DNA of 64,000 nt from an uncultured Cellvibrionales bacterium (GTDB lineage Bacteria; Pseudomonadota; Gammaproteobacteria; Pseudomonadales; Cellvibrionaceae). The translations under genes were made by a program, and so were the position numbers. The notes under the pieces were generated by a model, which worked only from the letters and a program-made list of their open reading frames with translations, made no database searches and had not been told where the DNA came from. The stretch is taken from the NCBI GenBank assembly GCA_913020115.1, contig CAJWBQ010000022.1, forward strand, positions 1 through 64,000, given 5' to 3'. Shown here one piece after another: positions 26,172 through 35,310 of this stretch (its first letter is position 1; each line of letters starts with the position of its first letter).

Positions 26172-28373
26172 CTATGTGAATTTATGTGTGCTAACAGGAA
26201 GCGAGCGAATGCGCTCTCCGGTAGCGGCAAAAATGGCATTGGTTAGGGCTGGAGCTGTGCCGGGTGTGCCGGGCTCTCCTGCGCCGCCCCAACTTTCGTG
26301 GCTGTTGATGATGAAGGTATCAATGACCGGCGCCGTGGCCATTCTCACCATGGGGTATGAATCGAAGTTCTGTTCCTTAACCTGCCCATTTTCAATGTTT
26401 ATTTCACCGTACAGCGCCGCGGTAAGGCCGTAGATCACACCTGATTCCATTTGCGCTATGAGGCCATTGGGGGACACGGCAAAACCTGCATCAATGGCGA
26501 CCACTACTCGGTCCACGCTGACTACACCGTCGTTTACCGAAACTTCAACTACCTCCGCGACGATAGAGCCAAAAGATTCCTGAAGGGAAATACCACGCCC
26601 TTTACCTTCGGGTAAAGGTTCTTGCCAATTGGCTTTTTCGGCGGCCAAGTTTAAAACCTTGAGGTGTCTTGGGTGTGCGCTTAGTAAACCACGACGAAAT
26701 TCGTAGGGGTCTTGTTGCGCTTCATGGGCTAGTTCGTCCACAAACGATTCGGTAAAAAATCCGTGTTGTGAGTGATCAACACTGCGCCAGGGCCCAAATG
26801 GAATGTGAGTTGGGCTGTTCACAAACGCGATGTCTTGGTGGTCGATTGCATAGGGAATGTAGGGTGCTTCTACAGGCTCGTGCTTGTCTACAAAAGTATT
26901 TTCCCATGCTGTGGGCAAGCCATTTTCACCCAAGGCGGCGCGGAAGTCTGAAGCGACGGCAGGGCGATAATGATCGTGGCCCATGTCTTCTTCTCGCGAC
27001 CAAATTAGTTTTACTGCGTGGCCGGTTTTCTGAGAAATTCGCGCCGCTTGAATGGCAACGTCGGCGTTGGAGCGACGACCAAAGCCACCGCCCATAAAGA
27101 AATTGCTCACACTGACATTTTCAGAATCTATCTCCAGGGCTTCGGCCACAGAGTGTTTAAAACCAAGCGGGTTTTGGGTTCCGGTCCATATTTCACAGCG
27201 ACCATTAGCCACGCGCGCTAAAGCATTCATCGGTTCCATACAGGCATGGGCCAAATACGGCACGCTGTATTGGCGCTCTACAATGCGACTGGCGCTTGCG
27301 AAGGCGGCCTCCGGGTTGCCTTGGGTTTTATCTTCCTCAGTTTTACCTTCGGCTCTCGCTTGCTTAATGTCATTTCTAAACTGCGAAAGAATGCCGTCAC
27401 TGTTGCGCAAATCCTCTTGGGTGCTTGTCCACTGAATATCTGCAAGCGCGAGTGCCTGTTTAGCCTGCCAGTAACCTTGGGCGACCACTGCCACGGCATC
27501 GTCTAGGTTGACGATATTACTGACGCCAGGCATAGCGAGAACCGCTTCGGCGTTAAAGCCTTTGACCGTTGCGCCAAATACGGGGGCGGCCTGCACCGTA
27601 GCAATTTTCATATCGGGTACCGAGGCATCAATACCAAATTGGGCGCTGCCATCGACTTTCGCAGGAATGTCAAAACGCGGCTTGTCTTTGCCCATGATTG
27701 TAAATTCTTCGGGCGTTTTTAAGCGGGGTGTCGAGGAGGGTGTTTTTTCTCCCGCGACGGCTGCAAATTCTGCGTAGGGGGCCGACTTGCCAGAGTTTTT
27801 GTGATGTATATAACCTAGGGCACTGCTGAGTTCGCCAAGTGGCACCTGCCACGCTTCTGCAGCTGATTCCAACAGTAGGGCCTTAGCTGCCGCTCCTGCC
27901 ACTCGCATGCCGTAAACGCCGGTGGTGCGAACACTGGCGCTGCCGCCGGTGATTTGTAGGTGCATGGCCTTGGTTGCTTGGAGGAATACACCGTCGACGG
28001 TGCCTACGAGTATCTTGGGGATATTGGCGTCGCCAAGTATGTAGCCTTTGGCCATTGAAAAGTTGGCATAAGCATCTTCAGCCGGTGCTTCAATGAATGA
28101 CACATCATCCCAGTTAGCATCCAGCTCGTCAGCCAGCATTTGCGAAAGTGCTGTTTGCGCGCCTTGTCCCATTTCAGAGTGCGGCACTATTGCAGTGACT
28201 TTATTGTCTAGGCCAATTTTGATCCATGCAGTTACTAGGGAATCATTTTTGCCTTTTACATATTTTGCTACTTTGCTGGCTTGGTCGCCCGGCCGAATGG
28301 CGACACCTACTACCAGAGCCGCGCCACCCACAACACCGGCGGTAATAAAACCGCGTCGAGTCCACTTACCCAT
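26172..28373 (-). CDS. Molybdopterin-binding large subunit, IorB/xanthine dehydrogenase family, Tat-exported
   Basis: A 733-residue catalytic subunit of a molybdenum hydroxylase, related to isoquinoline 1-oxidoreductase and membrane-side aldehyde dehydrogenases. The N-terminus '[19 protein letters not shown]' is a twin-arginine signal, so the enzyme acts in the periplasm. Seen: '[18 protein letters not shown]', '[13 protein letters not shown]' and, near the C-terminus, '[16 protein letters not shown]', whose Glu is the likely catalytic base at Mo. It would hydroxylate an aldehyde or heterocycle. The ATG at 28373 overlaps the small-subunit stop by 8 bases and has AGGAGGTG just upstream, so it is preferred over 28397. 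No electron-accepting cytochrome gene is attached, unlike many relatives. Confidence 0.9.
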   Translation of the reverse strand: MGKWTRRGFITAGVVGGAALVVGVAIRPGDQASKVAKYVKGKNDSLVTAWIKIGLDNKVTAIVPHSEMGQGAQTALSQMLADELDANWDDVSFIEAPAEDAYANFSMAKGYILGDANIPKILVGTVDGVFLQATKAMHLQITGGSASVRTTGVYGMRVAGAAAKALLLESAAEAWQVPLGELSSALGYIHHKNSGKSAPYAEFAAVAGEKTPSSTPRLKTPEEFTIMGKDKPRFDIPAKVDGSAQFGIDASVPDMKIATVQAAPVFGATVKGFNAEAVLAMPGVSNIVNLDDAVAVVAQGYWQAKQALALADIQWTSTQEDLRNSDGILSQFRNDIKQARAEGKTEEDKTQGNPEAAFASASRIVERQYSVPYLAHACMEPMNALARVANGRCEIWTGTQNPLGFKHSVAEALEIDSENVSVSNFFMGGGFGRRSNADVAIQAARISQKTGHAVKLIWSREEDMGHDHYRPAVASDFRAALGENGLPTAWENTFVDKHEPVEAPYIPYAIDHQDIAFVNSPTHIPFGPWRSVDHSQHGFFTESFVDELAHEAQQDPYEFRRGLLSAHPRHLKVLNLAAEKANWQEPLPEGKGRGISLQESFGSIVAEVVEVSVNDGVVSVDRVVVAIDAGFAVSPNGLIAQMESGVIYGLTAALYGEINIENGQVKEQNFDSYPMVRMATAPVIDTFIINSHESWGGAGEPGTPGTAPALTNAIFAATGERIRSLPVSTHKFT

Positions 28374-28875
28374 GTTGCACCTCCTGGCTTTCCGCATCAG
28401 TTTCTGGGTTGTACATTTGCACGGGGCTGCCGGCTACGGTTTTGATCGCCTTGCGAATTCGGCCGTACATGCCACAGCGGCATACATTGCCGGACATCGC
28501 TTGGTCGATATCTTGGTCGCTAGGATTTGCATTGTCGCGGAGTAAAGCCACCGCCGACATTATTTGTCCAGATTGGCAGTAGCCACACTGAGGCACTTGT
28601 TCTGCAACCCAGGCCTCTTGTACAGGGTGGAGTTTGTCGTTGTTGGCAATGCCTTCAATGGTGGTAATGTGCGCGCCGGCCGCGGCGGCTAGGGGGGTGA
28701 CACAGCTGCGAATAGGGGTGCCGTTGAGGTGAACGGTGCAGGCGCCGCACTGGGCAATACCACAGCCAAATTTTGTGCCGGTCAGCCCAAGTTGTTCACG
28801 AATCACCCAAAGTAAGGGAGTGTCGGCCGCGACATCTAGAGCTTGCGCTTGGCCATTGACGGTTATGTTGATCAT
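28366..28875 (-). CDS. [2Fe-2S] small subunit of the Mo hydroxylase (IorA type)
   Basis: A 169-residue electron-transfer subunit with two [2Fe-2S] clusters. The plant-type cluster ligands are C38, C43, C46 and C58 ('[16 protein letters not shown]'), and the second cluster uses C97, C100, C132 and C134 ('CGYCQSGQ' and 'CRCGMYGRI'). All eight Cys are present. It has no signal peptide and would be exported in complex with the Tat-tagged large subunit. The genes overlap by 8 bases, which implies coupled translation. The upstream double HxlR gene on the same strand is the probable regulator. Confidence 0.93.
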   Translation of the reverse strand: MINITVNGQAQALDVAADTPLLWVIREQLGLTGTKFGCGIAQCGACTVHLNGTPIRSCVTPLAAAAGAHITTIEGIANNDKLHPVQEAWVAEQVPQCGYCQSGQIMSAVALLRDNANPSDQDIDQAMSGNVCRCGMYGRIRKAIKTVAGSPVQMYNPETDAESQEVQHG

Positions 28876-29009
28876 TGCCTTGCCTCATTATTATAAAAAC
28901 TGTGCTCCAACTTACCGATACCGTGGGCAAGATTCAATCTGAACCTGTCAATTCTAGGGGCAATTGTGATTAGTTTTGTAAAGATGAGGGAGGGTTTGAA
29001 CGCAGGGCT

Positions 29010-29939
29010 TTAAAACTGCAGGCGAACATCTCTAGGCCAAGGTTTTTGCTTGCATGACTCGCAATGGATCTCCACCGCCAGAGCTTCACCGCAGGAGCTG
29101 TGAATTAGATTGGGCTCTGAGACTTTGTCTGGTAGCCAATCTATGGCCCACTGGCGCAATGACATGGTGAAGGGGTATAGCGATCTTCCTTTTGCCGTCA
29201 ATTTGTAGGCGTAGCGGGGCGGGTTACTTTGATAGCTTTTACGGTGTAATACCCCAGCTTCAATTAAGTTTTTTAGGCGTTCAACTAAAATTCCCGGCGC
29301 GATTTTTAGTTGTTTTAAAAAGTCGTCGTAACGTGTGGTGCCAAAAAATGCCACGATTAAAATTAGCAGAGTCCAGCGATCTCCAACCAAGTCGGCCAAT
29401 TTTACTTCGGGTGTATTGTTGATGTTCTCGGAGCTTAAGTCAGCTTGGTGCTGTTGATGGATGGATTTTATTTCATCCATTTGATTGTTCAATTCTTCAT
29501 CTAAGCTGAGCCAGGAAACATCTTCAAGCTCAAGGGCTTCGTGACAGTGTCTGCATACTGCTCTGGGTTGGAGGATGCTGTTACAAGGGCTGTGGAAGAG
29601 TTGCTTGTCACTGGTCTCGGGTTCTTCAACCTTCCAATCTAGTTCCCACTGTCGAGCCAGTAGGGAAGCACCAAATAAACCTAGGCCTTTTTCTGTGAAC
29701 TTATATTCAAAGCGAGTAGCCCCTGTTGAGTAGGGGCGCTTATACAGTATGTCGTTATCGACCAGAGCGGTGAGGCGGCGAGTGAGTGTTGCTCGGCTGG
29801 CGCCCGTGTGGCTGCGAAATTCCTCGAAGCGCCGCTTGCCGTTAAAGGCTTCATTCAGAATTCGCAGTGCCCAGCGATCGCCGATAACGTCCAAGCCTTG
29901 GGCTACGGCGCTGTTTAAAATGAGTCGGTTTATGTTCAT
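29010..29939 (-). CDS. Double-unit HxlR-type regulator with paired Cys motifs
   Basis: A 309-residue protein made of two HxlR winged-helix units. Unit one (about residues 10-105) has 'VIGDRWALRILNEAFNGKR' and 'SRATLTRRLTALVDNDIL'; unit two (about 180-275) has 'LVGDRWTLLILIVAFFGTT' and 'APGILVERLKNLIEAGVL'. Each is followed by a short Cys module, 'HSPC...CRHC' and 'HSSC...CESC', suggesting a zinc-ribbon-like site. Standard HxlR proteins are 100-150 residues and dimerise, so this is probably a pseudo-dimer. It lies divergent from the carotenoid oxygenase operon and upstream of the Mo hydroxylase on the same strand, so it may control both. Confidence 0.83.
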   Translation of the reverse strand: MNINRLILNSAVAQGLDVIGDRWALRILNEAFNGKRRFEEFRSHTGASRATLTRRLTALVDNDILYKRPYSTGATRFEYKFTEKGLGLFGASLLARQWELDWKVEEPETSDKQLFHSPCNSILQPRAVCRHCHEALELEDVSWLSLDEELNNQMDEIKSIHQQHQADLSSENINNTPEVKLADLVGDRWTLLILIVAFFGTTRYDDFLKQLKIAPGILVERLKNLIEAGVLHRKSYQSNPPRYAYKLTAKGRSLYPFTMSLRQWAIDWLPDKVSEPNLIHSSCGEALAVEIHCESCKQKPWPRDVRLQF

Positions 29940-30011
29940 CGGCGAATACTATCAAAAGTGACCCAAATGATAAACGCTCAAGCACTATTCCCGGGAGTTA
30001 TAAAAACAAAG

Positions 30012-30116
30012 AGTCTCATAATAGAAGTTAATATCAAGTCTTATATATAGCAGTAAATGCCAGTAATTATCGAAAAATACTTGGTTGACTTGAAAGAAAT
30101 TGATAGTTAGTCTTAT
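30012..30116. promoter_or_regulatory. AGTCTTAT repeats between HxlR and carotenoid oxygenase genes
   Basis: AGTCTCAT (30012-30019), AGTCTTAT (30037-30044) and AGTCTTAT (30109-30116) lie in the 263-base divergent region. They are direct repeats, unusual in number for such a short AT-rich stretch, and are candidate sites for the double HxlR regulator. No further gene is visible here. Confidence 0.35.
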
Positions 30117-30202
30117 TTCAGTAGTTACTTGCTGAGACGCCGTAATACCACTGCCGGCGCGTCTTGGTTTGCTGACAAAACCCCTGAAGCGAGAGAGCGT
30201 TC

Positions 30203-31672
30203 ATGACTGTTACTTGGAAAAATACCGTTCCGCACACCTTAAAACCCAGTATTCACCCGTATTTAAACGGAGCGTGGACGCCTAACTTCACAGAATATGA
30301 CGCTGAAAATATGGAAGTGATTGGCACAATTCCCGACGATATCGACGGGGTTTATGTGCGTAATACTGAAAACCCTGTGCAAGAACCCTTGGGTAATTAT
30401 CACCCCTTTGATGGCGACGGCATGATTCACACAATGTCATTCCGTGACGGCAAGGCGGTGTACCGCAACCGTTTTGTACGCACAAAAGGTTTTAACGCTG
30501 AGCAGGAGGCTGGCGAGGCGTTGTGGGCTGGAATCGCCAATAACCCTCTCACTTCAAAGCGTCCAGGTTGGGGTGCACAAGGGCATGTGAAAGATTCATC
30601 ATCAACCGATGTGGTGGTGCATGCTGGGCAAATTCTTTCTACTTTTTGGCAGTGTGGAGATGGCTACCGCATTGACCCTTACACTTTAGAGCAGCATGGC
30701 ACAGAGCGATGGACACCGCTGGAAGGCATATCGGCTCACCCAAAGGTGGACGAAAATACCGGCGAGTTGTTGTTTTTCAATTATTCGAAATATCCGCCTT
30801 ATCAGCACTATGGCGTGGTTGATAAGAACAATAAATTGGTTCACTACACGCCCGTGCCCTTACCTGGTCCACGTTTGCCTCACGATATGGCTTTCACCAA
30901 AAACTATTCCATTCTGGTTGATCTACCCTTGTTTTGGGATCCGGAATTGCTAAAAGAGGGTAAATACCACGCTAAGTACTACCCAGAAACCCCTACACGT
31001 TTTGCGATTTTACCGCGTTTTGGTACGGCTGAAGATATTCAATGGTTTGAAGCTGACCCCACGTATGTTCTGCACTGGATGAATGCCTATGAAGAGGGCG
31101 ACGAAATTGTGCTGGACGGTTATTTTCAAGAAGACCCTTCACCAGAGCCGCTGCCGGGCATGCCGCGTGTCGTAGGCAAAATGATGGCGAACATTGACCA
31201 ACATTCTTTCAAATCTAAACTGCACCGCTGGCGCTTTAACTTGAAAACGGGCGCTGTGACGGAAGGTCACCTCGACGACAGGGTGCTGGAATTTGGCACC
31301 TTCAATCAGACTTATGCTGGCCATAAGTCTCGCTATCTTTACTCTACTTGGGGTGAGCCCGGTTGGTTTCTGTTCTCAGGTTTGGTTAAGCATGATTTAG
31401 AGACTGGTGAATCTTGGAGCCTGCCTTTTGGCGACAAACGCTTTGGCAGTGAGGCGCCCTTTGTGCCGAGAATTGATGCAAAGGATGAGGACGACGGATA
31501 TCTGGTGAGTTTTATCACCGACATGAAGTTGAATCGTTCAGAGTGTGTATTAATCGATGCAAAAAATGTTGAGGCGGGCCCTGTTTGCCAAATCATTTTA
31601 CCGCACCGAATTTGTAGTGGCACCCACGCCGCGTGGGCCGATGGGCCAACTATAAGAGAGGCCCAAGCGTGA
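30203..31672 (+). CDS. Carotenoid oxygenase (RPE65/lignostilbene dioxygenase family)
   Basis: A 489-residue iron enzyme that would cleave a conjugated double bond of a carotenoid, apocarotenoid or stilbene with O2, giving aldehydes. Four His that would bind Fe(II) sit at about residues 179 ('ISAHPKV'), 227 ('LPHDMAF'), 290 ('VLHWMNAYEEG') and 475 ('SGTHAAW'), the spacing expected for the family. Also seen: 'GVYVRNTENP' and 'HPFDGDGMIHTM' near the N-terminus. No signal peptide. Its stop overlaps the following thiolase start (GTGA), so it leads an operon with thiolase, DUF1295 protein and a second thiolase. Linkage to thiolases suggests the product enters beta-oxidation. Confidence 0.9.
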   Translation: MTVTWKNTVPHTLKPSIHPYLNGAWTPNFTEYDAENMEVIGTIPDDIDGVYVRNTENPVQEPLGNYHPFDGDGMIHTMSFRDGKAVYRNRFVRTKGFNAEQEAGEALWAGIANNPLTSKRPGWGAQGHVKDSSSTDVVVHAGQILSTFWQCGDGYRIDPYTLEQHGTERWTPLEGISAHPKVDENTGELLFFNYSKYPPYQHYGVVDKNNKLVHYTPVPLPGPRLPHDMAFTKNYSILVDLPLFWDPELLKEGKYHAKYYPETPTRFAILPRFGTAEDIQWFEADPTYVLHWMNAYEEGDEIVLDGYFQEDPSPEPLPGMPRVVGKMMANIDQHSFKSKLHRWRFNLKTGAVTEGHLDDRVLEFGTFNQTYAGHKSRYLYSTWGEPGWFLFSGLVKHDLETGESWSLPFGDKRFGSEAPFVPRIDAKDEDDGYLVSFITDMKLNRSECVLIDAKNVEAGPVCQIILPHRICSGTHAAWADGPTIREAQA

Positions 31673-32901
31673 GTGCCTCAAGGGTTTATATTCTTGGTGG
31701 CTACCAGAGTGATTTTGCGCGCAATGTTCAGCGTGAAGGCCGCGGAATATTCGAGCTGTTTTCTGAAGCGGTGGAGGGTGCATTGGCCTCTACGCAGTTA
31801 GACGCAGGTGAAGTAGCCGTTGGTCACGTGGGCAATTTTGTGGCGCCATTGTTTACCGGTCAAGCCCATTTGGGTGGCTTTTTTGGTCACGTTGACAAAG
31901 CAATGGCAAATCTTCCGGCTTCAAGTCACGAAGCCGCCTGTGCTTCTGGATCTATGGCCTTGTTTGGGGCAATGGCGGATATCGAAGCTGGCCGTTATGA
32001 CCTTGCCTGCGTGCTGGGCATTGAAGTGATGCGCAATGTGCCTGGCGTGGAAGCGGCTGAAAATCTACGCGGGGCGGCCTGGGCCGATAAGGAGTGGAGT
32101 GATACCCCCTACGTGTGGCCGTGTGCATTTGATAACTTATTGAGTGAGTACACTCGGCGTTATGGTGTTGAGCAATCACACTTGGCTGCCATTTCACAAA
32201 AGAATTTTCGCAATGCCAGCTGTAATCCTAATGCCCAGTCGCGCAAGTGGGCGTTTAGCGATGACAGTTTTTCTGAGCACGATCAGGCCAACCCAGTAGT
32301 GTCGGGGCGTATTCGTCGCAACGACTGTGGGCAAATTACAGACGGTGCGGCCGCGGTATTTTTGGCCTCAGAAAGCAAAGCCAGAGACTACGCCAAAAAG
32401 CGTGGGCTTAACTTTGCCGATATTCCTTATATTAAGGGGTGGGGACACGTAAATGCCCCCATGGCTTTACAGGAAAAGCTGCGCATCAGTGCCGCCGAAA
32501 ATTATATTTTTCCTCACGTAAGACAATTATTTGAACAGACCTTTGAGCGCGCAGGAATGTCGAGCGTACACGACATTGATGGCATGGAAGTGCATGACTG
32601 TTTCAACATTACTGAATACATGGTGCTTGATCACAGTGGCCTTTATGCCCCGGGAGAAGCCTGGAAAGCCATTGAGAGCGGTGAGCTAGAGCTGGGTGGA
32701 AAATTACCCATCAACATGAGTGGTGGTTTGATCGGGCTGGGTCACCCTGTTGGTGCAACGGGTGTGCGCATGGCGCTCGACTGCTTCAAACAAAGTACTG
32801 CGTCGGCGGGCTCTTATCAAATTGACGGCGCCAACAACATGATGACCTTTAATTTGGGTGGCAGTGCAACCACTTGTGCCAGCTTGATTATTGGGCGGTA
32901 G
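31669..32901 (+). CDS. Thiolase, SCP-x type acetyl-CoA acetyltransferase
   Basis: A 410-residue thiolase of the sterol-carrier-protein-x type, which cleaves beta-ketoacyl-CoA, often branched or steroid-like. Seen: nucleophile Cys near residue 91 in 'HEAACASGSMALF', 'GMEVHDCFNITEYMVL', the His loop 'GLGHPVGATGVRM' and the C-terminal 'GGSATTCASLII'. The GTG at 31669 overlaps the carotenoid oxygenase stop by 4 bases and gives the proper domain start; an upstream in-frame GTG at 31633 is inside the previous gene. A 28-base pyrimidine-only run follows the stop. Confidence 0.87.
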   Translation: MSASRVYILGGYQSDFARNVQREGRGIFELFSEAVEGALASTQLDAGEVAVGHVGNFVAPLFTGQAHLGGFFGHVDKAMANLPASSHEAACASGSMALFGAMADIEAGRYDLACVLGIEVMRNVPGVEAAENLRGAAWADKEWSDTPYVWPCAFDNLLSEYTRRYGVEQSHLAAISQKNFRNASCNPNAQSRKWAFSDDSFSEHDQANPVVSGRIRRNDCGQITDGAAAVFLASESKARDYAKKRGLNFADIPYIKGWGHVNAPMALQEKLRISAAENYIFPHVRQLFEQTFERAGMSSVHDIDGMEVHDCFNITEYMVLDHSGLYAPGEAWKAIESGELELGGKLPINMSGGLIGLGHPVGATGVRMALDCFKQSTASAGSYQIDGANNMMTFNLGGSATTCASLIIGR

Positions 32902-32903
32902 CG

Positions 32904-32931
32904 CCCTCTTTCTTTTCCCTTTTCCCTTTTT
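32904..32931 (+). repeat. Pure pyrimidine tract between operon genes
   Basis: Twenty-eight consecutive C/T bases, arranged as CCC and TTT blocks, are followed directly by AAAAAA and then the ribosome site of the DUF1295 gene. It could favour unusual DNA structure or Rho loading, but this is only a compositional observation. Confidence 0.5.
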
Positions 32932-32954
32932 AAAAAATGTAGGGTGAACTTGAT

Positions 32955-33863
32955 ATGAGCTCAAAAAATATTCGTTCCTTAGTGTCCATTTCAGTGGTGT
33001 TAGTCTTGGCCGCTTTGCTAGCTTGGGGGGGCAGCCGCGGAGGATTATTGACCGAAACCCCTTTTGGTATTCTTCCAATATTTGTGCTCTGCGCGGCCTT
33101 GGCTTTTGCGGTGCAATGGCTGGCCTTTATTCCCGCCTACAAATTTCAAACAGAGCATTTTTACGATCTGATTGGCAGTTTAACGTACTTGACGCTTGTG
33201 GCTTGCGCGCTGATATTGTCCGGCAGTGTTGATATACGCTCCTTGCTTCTAGCCGCGCTGGTGAGCATTTGGGCCATACGCCTAGGCAGTTTTCTGTTTA
33301 TTAGAATTTCCAAAGACGGCTCCGACAGTCGATTTGATGCCATTAAACCCGTCTTGCTTCGCTTTCTCACCGCTTGGACCATTCAGGGCTTGTGGGTATT
33401 TGTTACCTGCTCAAGCGCTTTGGCCGCTATCACATCAGAGTCCACACTGCCTTTGGGTTGGGTCGGTTTAACCGGCTTGGCTTTGTGGGTGTTTGGCTTT
33501 GGCTTTGAAGTGATAGCTGACCACCAGAAACGTGTTTTTCGGCGAGCGCAGCAGGGCCAAAAAGGGTTTATTCAATCTGGGTTGTGGGCTTACTCTCGCC
33601 ACCCTAACTATTTCGGTGAAATCGTACTGTGGATGGGGGTCAGCTTGATTGCGCTGCCTGTGCTGTCGGGTTGGCAACTGGTCACTATGATCTCACCTGT
33701 ATTTGTCACGCTATTACTGACGCGCATCAGCGGTATTCCTATGCTTGAAGCCAGCGCAGACAAACGCTGGCAAGGGCAGGCCAACTACGAAGACTACAAG
33801 CAGCGCACACCTGTTTTAGTGCCTCGTCTTAGCAAGCCCTTGGTAATTGAGGTTGCACAATAA
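32955..33863 (+). CDS. DUF1295 membrane protein (steroid 5-alpha-reductase-like)
   Basis: A 302-residue integral membrane protein with about seven hydrophobic segments. The C-terminal motifs 'GLWAYSRHPNYFGEIVLWMG' and 'YEDYKQRTPVLVP' belong to DUF1295, related to 3-oxo-5-alpha-steroid 4-dehydrogenases and isoprenylcysteine methyltransferases. It may reduce an enone double bond in a hydrophobic intermediate with NADPH. AGGGTGA lies 8 bases before the ATG. The stop overlaps the next start (TAATG), so it is coupled to the second thiolase. Its place between two thiolases supports a role in degrading an unsaturated isoprenoid, but the reaction is inferred. Confidence 0.85.
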   Translation: MSSKNIRSLVSISVVLVLAALLAWGGSRGGLLTETPFGILPIFVLCAALAFAVQWLAFIPAYKFQTEHFYDLIGSLTYLTLVACALILSGSVDIRSLLLAALVSIWAIRLGSFLFIRISKDGSDSRFDAIKPVLLRFLTAWTIQGLWVFVTCSSALAAITSESTLPLGWVGLTGLALWVFGFGFEVIADHQKRVFRRAQQGQKGFIQSGLWAYSRHPNYFGEIVLWMGVSLIALPVLSGWQLVTMISPVFVTLLLTRISGIPMLEASADKRWQGQANYEDYKQRTPVLVPRLSKPLVIEVAQ

Positions 33864-35062
33864 TGAACGATGCTTACATTGTTGACGCTGTACGTATACC
33901 TCGCGCAAAAGCTAAAAAAGACGGGGCCTACGCCTCGCTCAGACCTGTCGATTTGTTGCTGCCTTTGTTTCAGGCTTTAACGCAGCGCAATGAATTTGAT
34001 TCAGCAGAAGTAGAGGATATACTACTGGGTTGCTCTACCCAAAGCGGTGAGCAGGGCGCCAACCTGGGAAAGATTGCCAGTCTTTACGCGGGTTGGTCTA
34101 ACGAAGTGTCCGGGGTGACTTTGAATCGCTTTTGTTGTTCCGGTTTAGACGCCATCAATTTGGCCGCCAGTAAAGTGATGGCCGGAATGGAATCGTTGGT
34201 GGTGGCCGGTGGTATAGAGCAGATAACTCGCGTGCCGATGTTTGCCGATAATGGAGCTTGGTACAGCGACCCAAAAGTCATAGAGGCTACGCGCTTTATG
34301 CATATGGGTTTGTCAGCCGATTTGATTGCCGTGCAAGAAGGTTATGAGCGAGAGGCATTGGACGAGCTTTCTATTCGTTCGCATCAGCGAGCCGAAGAAG
34401 CGACCATAAAGGGATATTTTCTTGGTTCTATGGTGCCCGTCAATAATCAGGATGGCGCTGCAATCTTAAGCTATGACAATGCAGTTCGTGGCGATCTCAG
34501 CCGTGAATCTCTTGCAGCATTGCCCCCTGCGTTTGAATCTTTTGTTGAGGATGGTCAGCGTGTTGTCGAGCAAGTTTATCCGAACGCTCAATTGGCCGCT
34601 CGCCACAGCGCGGGTAACGCTCCTGCCTTTGTAGATGGAGCGTCTTTAGTATTACTGGCAAGTAAAACTCGGTGTCAGGCTTTAGGTTTACGGCCCCGAG
34701 CGCGGGTTCGGCACTTTGCCAATGCCAGCGACGAACCGGTAAAAATGTTGACCGGTCATATTCGGGCTACTGAAAAATTACTAAAAGCTACAGGTTTACG
34801 CCCAGCTGACATTAATTTATGGGAGGTGAATGAATCCTTCGCCGCCAGTGTTCTTAAATATCAACAACAATTCGACATTCCGACTGAGCATTTGAATGTT
34901 AATGGCAGTGCCATTGCCTTGGGTCATCCCTTGGGAGCGACAGGAGGCAATCTGTTAGCCACCTTGCTAGATGAGCTTGAACGCCGTGATTTACCACGAG
35001 GCATTGTGGCGATTTGCGGCGGCGCAGGGGTGGGAGTGGCAACCTTGATTGAGCGGATTTAG
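33863..35062 (+). CDS. Acetyl-CoA acyltransferase (FadA/FadI-type thiolase)
   Basis: A 399-residue thiolase that would release acetyl- or propionyl-CoA from a 3-ketoacyl-CoA. Nucleophile Cys near residue 91 lies in 'LNRFCCSGLDAINLAA'; the catalytic His in '[13 protein letters not shown]' near 353; the acid/base Cys in 'AICGGAGVGVAT' near 385; 'WEVNESFAAS' is the conserved Asn-Glu segment. The ATG shares one base with the preceding stop. It is a different subfamily from the SCP-x thiolase two genes upstream, so the operon holds two thiolases of unlike specificity. Last gene of the unit. Confidence 0.92.
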   Translation: MNDAYIVDAVRIPRAKAKKDGAYASLRPVDLLLPLFQALTQRNEFDSAEVEDILLGCSTQSGEQGANLGKIASLYAGWSNEVSGVTLNRFCCSGLDAINLAASKVMAGMESLVVAGGIEQITRVPMFADNGAWYSDPKVIEATRFMHMGLSADLIAVQEGYEREALDELSIRSHQRAEEATIKGYFLGSMVPVNNQDGAAILSYDNAVRGDLSRESLAALPPAFESFVEDGQRVVEQVYPNAQLAARHSAGNAPAFVDGASLVLLASKTRCQALGLRPRARVRHFANASDEPVKMLTGHIRATEKLLKATGLRPADINLWEVNESFAASVLKYQQQFDIPTEHLNVNGSAIALGHPLGATGGNLLATLLDELERRDLPRGIVAICGGAGVGVATLIERI

Positions 35063-35310
35063 CCGCTGTTTCCTCTTTTTCACCTGGCGGTTATTTATCC
35101 ACTAAAGTCGCTAGAGCCAAAACGTTGATTCTGAGGCTATCTAGAACTACAGTTAAACTATCGCGAGCTGTGAAAGTGTGCGTGTGAGTCCCGCCTGCAG
35201 GATGCATCGATTAATTCTAAATAGTTGAACAGATAGGGTGCGTATTGATACATGCTGTAGAGGCTCTTACTGTTCCTATTGAGCGTAGCCCATTGTGCTG
35301 ATGACAATTT

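Noticed and set aside
32904..32931. Rho-independent terminator after the SCP-x thiolase
   Set aside because: The tract is T-rich but no stem precedes it, and the following genes appear to belong to the same operon.
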